Assembly (NCBI GenBank): GCA_900553515.1
Contig: USDN01000054.1
Span: forward strand, 1 to 18,956
Reading direction: 5' to 3'
Source of the DNA: an uncultured Blautia sp.
GTDB taxonomy: Bacteria > Bacillota > Clostridia > Lachnospirales > Lachnospiraceae
Length of the DNA stretch: 18,956 bases
Both the position numbers and the translations under genes were made by a program. Positions 14,535 to 18,956 of this stretch are shown here, piece by piece. The notes under the pieces were generated by a model. That model did not search any database, was not told the DNA's origin, and saw only the letters and a program-made list of their open reading frames with translations. How positions within the stretch are numbered: the stretch's first letter is position 1; each line of letters starts with the position of its first letter.

Positions 14535-16792
14535 AGATGCCAGATGTCGCGATTGTATTCTTCAATGGTACGGTCAGAAGAGAAGAAGCCGGCTTTGGCT
14601 ATGTTGATAAGTGTTCTTCTTGTCCAGTCGGAAGGATTGCATGCATAATCTGCCATAGCCTGCTGTTTTCTCACAACGTAGGCATTAAAATCCGGGAGAG
14701 TCTGGAACCAGTCTTTCCAGATCAGTTCGTTTCTCAGTCTTTCCAGATGATCCTTCTGGCCGTATTTCATCATTTCTTCTCCGGTAAGGAAGTCGATGGC
14801 GCGTTTCAGGTTCGGATCGCTTTCGTACCAGTCTTTTGCACAGTAATCTCCGCTTTCATAGCGATGGATGACCTGATTGCTGCTCTGACCGAAGATGTAG
14901 ATATTTTCTGCTCCTACAGCCTGAGAAATCTCTACATTGGCTCCGTCCATTGTTCCAAGTGTGAGAGCGCCGTTAAGCATAAACTTCATATTTCCGGTTC
15001 CGGAAGCTTCTTTGGAAGCGAGGCTGATCTGTTCGGAAAGATCACAGGCAGGAATCATTTTTTCAGCAGCAGTAACATTGTAGTTTTCCACAAAAACAAG
15101 CTGCATCCATGGAGCGACATCAGGGTCGTTGGCAATAACTTCGGATAAGGTTAAAAGGCTGTGGATGATATCCTTGGCGATCACATAGGCAGGAGCAGCC
15201 TTGGCACCGAAAATGCTTACCAGAGCAGTGGACGGCTTATGTCCGGCTTTGATCTCCAGGTACTGATGGATCAGGAAAAGCAGGTTCAGCTGCTGGCGCT
15301 TATACTCATGGAGCCTCTTGGACTGAATGGAGAACATGGCATTTGTCTGAAGGGAAACACCCTGTTTGTTTTTCAGCCACTGTGCCAGAGCCTCTTTGTT
15401 CTGATGCTTGATTTCTCCAAGATGTTTCAGAACATCCTCATCCTCTGCAAATGCAAGGAGCTTTTCCAGCTCTGCGGCATCTTTGTAGAAGCCGGGACCG
15501 ATCAGTTTTTCAATTTCTTTTGTAAGTGACGGGTTACATTTCATCAGCCAGCGGCGGAAGGTAATACCATTTGTTTTATTATTGAATTTTTCCGGATAAA
15601 GGTTATAAAAGTTTTTCAGTTCACTTTCCTTGAGGATCTCCGTATGAAGAGCGGCTACTCCGTTAGTGGAATGAGAAAAATGAATATCCATATGAGCCAT
15701 ATGCACTCGATTCTGATCGTCGATAATGGCTGTGGAGGAATCCTCGGTTCTTGTTTTTGCAAGAGCATCCAGTTTGCGGATCACAGGAACAAGCTGTGGA
15801 ACGACTTTTTCCAGAAAATCCACCGGCCATTTTTCCAGTGCTTCTGCAAGGATGGTGTGATTGGTGTAAGCGCAGGTATCTGTCACAATCTGAACGGCTT
15901 CCTCAAAGGCAATGCCCTTTTCTTCCAGAAGGCGGATCAGCTCCGGAATTACCATACTTGGATGTGTGTCGTTGATCTGAATGGCGGCATAGTCAGCCAG
16001 ATCATGATAATTGCAGCCTCTTTCTTCACACTCTTTCAGAATCAGCTGAGCGCCTGCGGATACCATAAAATATTGCTGATAGATACGGAGCAGACGTCCG
16101 TTGTCATCTGAATCATCCGGGTAAAGGAAGAGAGTCAGATTTCTGGCGATATCGGTTTTGTCAAAAGAGATTCCGTCTCCAATAATGTCGGTATCTACAG
16201 TATCCAGATCAAAGAGGTTCAGTGTGTTGGTACGTCCCTCATAGCCGGTTACCGGAAGGGTATAAAGTCTTGCGGAATAGGTGGTTCCTGCAAGGGATAC
16301 CGGAAATACCGTATCGGTTGCCTGTGCGGCACTGTGAGGCTCCAGCCAGAAGTCCGGGGTTTCATTCTGCACTCCGTTTTTGAAATCCTGATGAAACAGT
16401 CCGCAGTGGTAACGAAGACCTACGCCGTCACCAGGAAGATTCAGGGTTGCAAGACTGTCCAGGAAACAGGCTGCCAGACGTCCGAGTCCGCCGTTGCCAA
16501 GACTTGGTTCCGGCTCAATCTCTTCAAGCTCACCCAGAGAATGTCCGGATTCTGCAAGAACAGAACGCACTTCATCATAAAGTCCGAGATTGATCAGGTT
16601 ATTGGACAGAAGTTTTCCAATCAGAAATTCAGCAGAAATGTAGTAAAGCTTCCTGCCTGTAACAGCAGCTGTACGCTTTTCGCTCTGGCTGCGGATCAGT
16701 TCCAGAAGTGAGTGATAAAGTTCGGTATTGGCTGCAGTGCTTAACTCTTTTCCGCAAAGCTTTGTAAGTTCATCTTTGACAAATGTGTTCAT
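14525..16792 (-). CDS. glgP: Glycogen/maltodextrin phosphorylase
   Basis: Pyridoxal-phosphate enzyme that releases glucose 1-phosphate from the ends of alpha-1,4-glucans with inorganic phosphate; cytoplasmic. From the chosen start it has 755 aa, typical for bacterial forms lacking the animal N-terminal regulatory extension. Motifs are SLGNGGLGRLAACFLDSL (about 97-114), GVGLRYHCGLFHQ, QINDTHPSMVIPEL, TNHTILAEALEKW, and the cofactor site EASGTGNMKFMLNGALTLGT, with Lys603 as the predicted Schiff-base residue. The start is MNTF at 16792, because the AAAGGAG site lies 8 bases upstream; an earlier in-frame ATG at 16810 overlaps that site. It is divergent from the AraC-type regulator and ends with zero spacing against the lipoprotein gene. 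It cannot be told from sequence alone whether glycogen or maltodextrin is preferred. Confidence 0.95.
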   Translation of the reverse strand: MNTFVKDELTKLCGKELSTAANTELYHSLLELIRSQSEKRTAAVTGRKLYYISAEFLIGKLLSNNLINLGLYDEVRSVLAESGHSLGELEEIEPEPSLGNGGLGRLAACFLDSLATLNLPGDGVGLRYHCGLFHQDFKNGVQNETPDFWLEPHSAAQATDTVFPVSLAGTTYSARLYTLPVTGYEGRTNTLNLFDLDTVDTDIIGDGISFDKTDIARNLTLFLYPDDSDDNGRLLRIYQQYFMVSAGAQLILKECEERGCNYHDLADYAAIQINDTHPSMVIPELIRLLEEKGIAFEEAVQIVTDTCAYTNHTILAEALEKWPVDFLEKVVPQLVPVIRKLDALAKTRTEDSSTAIIDDQNRVHMAHMDIHFSHSTNGVAALHTEILKESELKNFYNLYPEKFNNKTNGITFRRWLMKCNPSLTKEIEKLIGPGFYKDAAELEKLLAFAEDEDVLKHLGEIKHQNKEALAQWLKNKQGVSLQTNAMFSIQSKRLHEYKRQQLNLLFLIHQYLEIKAGHKPSTALVSIFGAKAAPAYVIAKDIIHSLLTLSEVIANDPDVAPWMQLVFVENYNVTAAEKMIPACDLSEQISLASKEASGTGNMKFMLNGALTLGTMDGANVEISQAVGAENIYIFGQSSNQVIHRYESGDYCAKDWYESDPNLKRAIDFLTGEEMMKYGQKDHLERLRNELIWKDWFQTLPDFNAYVVRKQQAMADYACNPSDWTRRTLINIAKAGFFSSDRTIEEYNRDIWHLGE

Positions 16793-16849
16793 ATTATGTG
16801 CTCCTTTCATTTTTCAGGATTGTGTTCTTTCGTTGTCGTTACTATATTT

Positions 16850-16881
16850 TTTACTACACAAATTCATTGGAATCTAGTAAA
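16850..16881. promoter_or_regulatory. Overlapping divergent promoters with inverted repeat
   Basis: TTTACTA (16850-16856) and TAGTAAA (16875-16881) are inverted copies, with a smaller ATTC/GAAT pair inside (16862-16873). On the plus strand TTTACT (16850-16855), 17 bases and TCTAGT (16873-16878) could serve the AraC-type gene. On the minus strand TTTACT (16881-16876), 17 bases and TGTAGT (16858-16853) could serve the phosphorylase. All boxes are 4/6 matches, so this is tentative. Confidence 0.35.
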
Positions 16882-16927
16882 ATAACAGCAAAGAATAATA
16901 CAATCCTATCATATTGGAGGAAAAATT

Positions 16928-17785
16928 ATGGTAGAAAAGCAGTACCAGGAAACGAAAAAACATGGAAGCCGACTGTTTCCATTTAACATATATCCCTGTA
17001 CCATTCCGCTGGATTTTCCGGCAGTGCTGGTACACTGGCATCGGGAAATGGAATTGATCTATGTAAAAAAAGGAAAAGGACGGATCCAGATGGGGATGAC
17101 AGAATACGAAGGCAGGGAAGGAGATATTTTTGTGATCCCTCCGGGAAATCTTCATGCGATCCACAGGGTAAAGGGCGCTTCCATGGAATACGAAAATATT
17201 ATTTTTGAGGTGGATTTTCTGGGAGGGGGAGCTGCCGATGTATGTGCCGGAGAATATCTGGTCCCTCTTGTTTCCGGTCAGCTTCTTTCACCGGTCCGTA
17301 TCAGCTGTGAGGAAAAAGATTACGAAAAACTGAAAGCCTGCCTGGAACAGATGGAAGAACTATGCGGAGAAAAAACAATAGGTTTTGAACTGGGAGTTAA
17401 GGCGGCTGTCCTGCAGTTCCTGTTTCTTCTTGTCAGAAAATATCCTCATATTCATCACAGTACTTCTCCGGATATGGAAAAACTGAAAATGCTTCTACAG
17501 CAAATAGAGGTAAGATCCGGTGAAAATCTGTCCGTAGGACAGATGGCTGAATTTTGTGGATGGAGCAGCAGTCATTTTATGCGGTGGTTTAAAAATATGA
17601 CAGGCAGCAGCTTTACTTCTTATGTTAATGACCGAAGACTGGCGGCAGCGGCAGAAAATCTGCGTCGTACAGATCATAAGATCGTGACCATTGCCGAGGA
17701 TTCCGGCTTCAGCAATCTTTCTAATTTTAATCGACAGTTTAAGGCGAGGTATGGAATGACTCCGGGAGAATACCGGGATAAATGA
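16928..17785 (+). CDS. AraC-family regulator with cupin sensor domain
   Basis: One-component transcription regulator of 285 aa. The N-terminal cupin-like sensor spans about residues 20-95, with HWHREMELIYVKKGKG and the GDIFVIPPGNLHAI turn. A helical linker follows. The C-terminal AraC DNA-binding domain spans about 188-283, with LSVGQMAEFCGWSSSHFMRWFKNMTG and the second-helix DSGFSNLSNFNRQFKARYGMTPGEYR. The start ATG 16928 has TTGGAGG about 7 bases upstream. Proteins of this layout usually sense a sugar or sugar derivative and control neighbouring carbohydrate genes. Divergence from the phosphorylase, with a shared promoter region, makes that gene the first candidate (inference). It is a single-gene unit closed by a strong hairpin 4 bases after the stop. 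Confidence 0.92.
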   Translation: MVEKQYQETKKHGSRLFPFNIYPCTIPLDFPAVLVHWHREMELIYVKKGKGRIQMGMTEYEGREGDIFVIPPGNLHAIHRVKGASMEYENIIFEVDFLGGGAADVCAGEYLVPLVSGQLLSPVRISCEEKDYEKLKACLEQMEELCGEKTIGFELGVKAAVLQFLFLLVRKYPHIHHSTSPDMEKLKMLLQQIEVRSGENLSVGQMAEFCGWSSSHFMRWFKNMTGSSFTSYVNDRRLAAAAENLRRTDHKIVTIAEDSGFSNLSNFNRQFKARYGMTPGEYRDK

Positions 17786-17789
17786 AGAG

Positions 17790-17834
17790 ATCAACATCTA
17801 TTTAGAAAAAAATCTAAATAGATGTTGATTTTTT
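17790..17834 (+). terminator. Terminator of the AraC-type gene, with operator-like boxes in its stem
   Basis: A perfect 17-bp stem (17790-17806 with 17813-17829) around an AAAAAA loop is followed by T run 17829-17834, a clear intrinsic terminator although AT-rich. The stem arms contain TCTATTTAGA (17797-17806) and TCTAAATAGA (17813-17822), near copies of boxes in the next promoter. The right arm end also supplies the -35 TTGATT (17825-17830) of the downstream gene. Confidence 0.85.
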
Positions 17835-17880
17835 GTGCTGTAAAGAGTAGAATCTAATTAGAAATATTTCTAATTAGATT
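17825..17880 (+). promoter_or_regulatory. Promoter and 30-bp palindromic operator of the SdpR-like gene
   Basis: TTGATT (17825-17830), 17 bases and TAGAAT (17848-17853) form a good sigma-A promoter. Bases 17851-17880 are a perfect 30-bp palindrome made of two TCTAATTAGA boxes (17853-17862 and 17869-17878) with 16 bases centre to centre. The palindrome covers the end of the -10 box and the likely start point near 17860, the position of a repressor site. ArsR-family repressors normally bind AT-rich palindromes and often regulate themselves. Confidence 0.75.
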
Positions 17881-17900
17881 TTGACGAAAGGAGTGATCTC

Positions 17901-18170
17901 ATGTCTTTTGCAGATACATTTAAGGCACTATCAGATCCGGCAAGAAGAGAAATTCTGCAGCTTCTGAAGGATGGGAAAATGTCTGCAGGAGAAATAGGAA
18001 GTCATTTCGATATGACAGGAGCGACCATATCTTACCATTTGAAGATTCTTAAAAATGCAGATCTTGTATGGGAGACAAAGGTGAAAAATTATGTCTACTA
18101 TGAGCTGAATACTTCAGTGGTGGAAGAAATTCTGCTGTGGCTGACTGAGCTTACAGGAGGCAGGGAGTAG
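17901..18170 (+). CDS. ArsR/SdpR-family autorepressor
   Basis: Small winged helix-turn-helix repressor of 89 aa. The opening DTFKALSDPARREILQLLKDG and recognition region MSAGEIGSHFDMTGATISYHLKILKNADLV match the SdpR branch of the ArsR family, with the beta-wing at VKNYVYYELN. No metal-binding cysteines (ELCVC type) are present, so it is not a classical metal sensor. In Bacillus subtilis SdpR represses sdpRI, and relief comes through the SdpI membrane protein in response to the SdpC toxin. The same gene pair and order occurs here, with the SdpI-like gene 47 bases downstream. The start has AAAGGAG 7 bases upstream. It is likely controlled by its own product through the palindrome before it (inference). 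I do not use the sdpR symbol, as no toxin gene is present. Confidence 0.9.
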   Translation: MSFADTFKALSDPARREILQLLKDGKMSAGEIGSHFDMTGATISYHLKILKNADLVWETKVKNYVYYELNTSVVEEILLWLTELTGGRE

Positions 18171-18217
18171 AAAACCATTTTTGTTCAGCTTATCCTGAGA
18201 CAGAGGAGGAAATTATT

Positions 18218-18850
18218 ATGTTAAAAAAATATAAATGGACACTGCTGACAGCAGGGCTCATGACACTTTTGCCAACGGTCGTAGGTTTGCTTTTGTGGAA
18301 TAAACTTCCGGATATGATACCTACACATTTTGGGTCAGATAATGAGATAAATGGATGGAGCAGCAAGCCAATGGCTGTATTTGGTATGCCGTTATTTATG
18401 CTTGCTATGGAGTTTGTCTGTGTTTTTTTAACTAATGCAGATCCTAAACGAAAAAATATTAACGACAAGCTGATGAGGACGGTACTCTGGATCATCCCCA
18501 TTATTTCGCTGGTAGCCTGCCTGAGCTGTTATGCGGTAGCTCTCGGACTTATAATTGATATTGGAATGGTAATGAATATAATCCTGGGGATTGTATTTAT
18601 CATTATGGGAAATTATATGCATAAGATCAAACAGAACTATACGGTGGGGATCAAACTTCCGTGGACATTAAACAGTGAAGAAAACTGGAATCGTACCCAC
18701 AGACTTGGAGCATGGCTGTTTATGCTGGGAGGGATTATTTTTATAGTAAATGCATTTTTTAAGTCAGAGTGGGTTCTGATAGCTTTTCTGATAGCTGTGG
18801 GAGTAATTCCTATGGGATATTCTTATATTCTTTATAAAAAAGGAATCTGA
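18218..18850 (+). CDS. SdpI-family immunity/signalling membrane protein
   Basis: Integral membrane protein of 210 aa, close to the length of Bacillus SdpI. About six hydrophobic segments lie at residues 8-28, 54-72, 88-108, 115-131, 165-181 and 186-205. The N-terminal DUF1648 signature is seen at 31-50 (P-D-M-I-P-T-H-F-G then GWSSK). The SdpI C-terminal signature runs from GNYMHKIKQNYTVGIK (131-146) through WTLNSEENWNRTHRLGA (149-165). In Bacillus, SdpI protects against the SdpC toxin and sequesters SdpR at the membrane. Here it may sense a membrane-active peptide and relieve its own repression, but no SdpC-like toxin or sdpAB genes are in view. AGAGGAGGA precedes the start. A strong terminator follows 8 bases after the stop. 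Confidence 0.88.
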   Translation: MLKKYKWTLLTAGLMTLLPTVVGLLLWNKLPDMIPTHFGSDNEINGWSSKPMAVFGMPLFMLAMEFVCVFLTNADPKRKNINDKLMRTVLWIIPIISLVACLSCYAVALGLIIDIGMVMNIILGIVFIIMGNYMHKIKQNYTVGIKLPWTLNSEENWNRTHRLGAWLFMLGGIIFIVNAFFKSEWVLIAFLIAVGVIPMGYSYILYKKGI

Positions 18851-18858
18851 TTTTTTGC

Positions 18859-18906
18859 AAAACCCCTGAAAGGAATCCGGGAAGAAGGAGCCTTTCGGGG
18901 GTTTTT
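18859..18906 (+). terminator. Terminator of the SdpR/SdpI-like operon
   Basis: AAAACCCCTGAAAGG (18859-18873) pairs with CCTTTCGGGGGTTTT (18891-18905), with one T-G wobble and a 17-base loop, ending in a T run. This is a classical intrinsic terminator. Confidence 0.9.
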
Positions 18907-18923
18907 ATACGGCTTTAGCCTGT

Positions 18924-18956
18924 TCAAAACATCTACGCATCGTGTAGGTGTTTTGA
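18924..18956. repeat. Inverted repeat reaching the right window edge
   Basis: Bases 18924-18938 pair with 18942-18956, with TCAAAAC and GTTTTGA at the ends, CTAC/GTAG inside, two wobbles and a 3-base loop. It is cut by the window end, so a following T run or longer arms cannot be seen. It may be a terminator for a leftward gene off the edge, or the end of a repeat element. Confidence 0.6.

Noticed and set aside
14537..16111. Plus-strand open frames (14537-15148, 15161-15529, 15644-16111) opposite the phosphorylase
   Set aside because: Cys/Phe-rich shadow translations of a well-conserved enzyme gene; no ribosome sites or family resemblance.
16793..16810. Earlier phosphorylase start (MKGAHN)
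   Set aside because: This ATG contains the AAAGGAG ribosome site serving the next ATG, so it is not the real start.
17881..17886. TTGACG read as a -35 box
   Set aside because: It sits directly before the ribosome site of the SdpR-like gene with no -10 in range; a better promoter lies upstream.
1..18956. Mobile elements, CRISPR arrays, phage or tRNA genes
   Set aside because: No spaced repeat arrays, transposase or integrase motifs, or tRNA cloverleaf patterns were seen on either strand; short inverted repeats are explained as terminators or operators, apart from the one cut at the right edge.

Overview
The window looks like a chromosomal segment of a Gram-positive, low-to-moderate GC gut-type Clostridia, most likely a Lachnospiraceae member (Blautia/Ruminococcus-like). 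The reasons are strong AGGAGG-type ribosome binding sites throughout, a class B sortase, a CUT1 sugar transporter without its own ATPase, YesM/YesN-type two-component regulators, and SdpR/SdpI-type genes. The genus is inference from gene style only. No rRNA, tRNA, CRISPR array, transposase or phage gene was seen.

Layout. (1) 1-217 holds terminator-like hairpins for a gene off the left edge and a good extended -10 promoter. (2) 218-6213 is a co-directional run: class B sortase, sirtuin deacetylase, DUF951 protein, DUF308/HdeD-like membrane protein, then an OmpR-type response regulator and histidine kinase, followed by a large lipoprotein of unknown function with its own probable control region. 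(3) 6402-9495 is a carbohydrate ABC transporter operon (secreted binding protein and two permeases) ending in a hairpin terminator, with a strongly structured RNA segment between the binding protein and the first permease. (4) 9687-14524 is an overlapping three-gene set: AraC-type response regulator (YesN-like), histidine kinase (YesM-like) and a lipoprotein solute-binding protein. It probably senses sugar and drives the neighbouring transporter. (5) Glycogen/maltodextrin phosphorylase lies on the minus strand, exactly abutting this set tail to tail. It is divergent from a cupin-AraC regulator, and the two share an overlapping promoter region. (6) 17790-18906 holds an ArsR/SdpR-type repressor and an SdpI-type immunity membrane protein. 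They are preceded by a remarkable promoter in which the upstream gene's terminator hairpin and a perfect 30-bp palindrome carry the same four-box pattern. A further inverted repeat runs into the right window edge.

How it works together. Most of the window is envelope sensing and carbon uptake: two two-component systems, each next to a lipoprotein, one sugar importer, and glycogen breakdown. The observations most worth follow-up are the mirrored operator/terminator boxes before the SdpR-like gene, the kinase-coupled binding lipoprotein, the lack of a lipid anchor on the transporter's binding protein, and the uncharacterised lipoprotein tied to the OmpR-type system. No proven new system is claimed. 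All assignments are from reading the sequence without database search.
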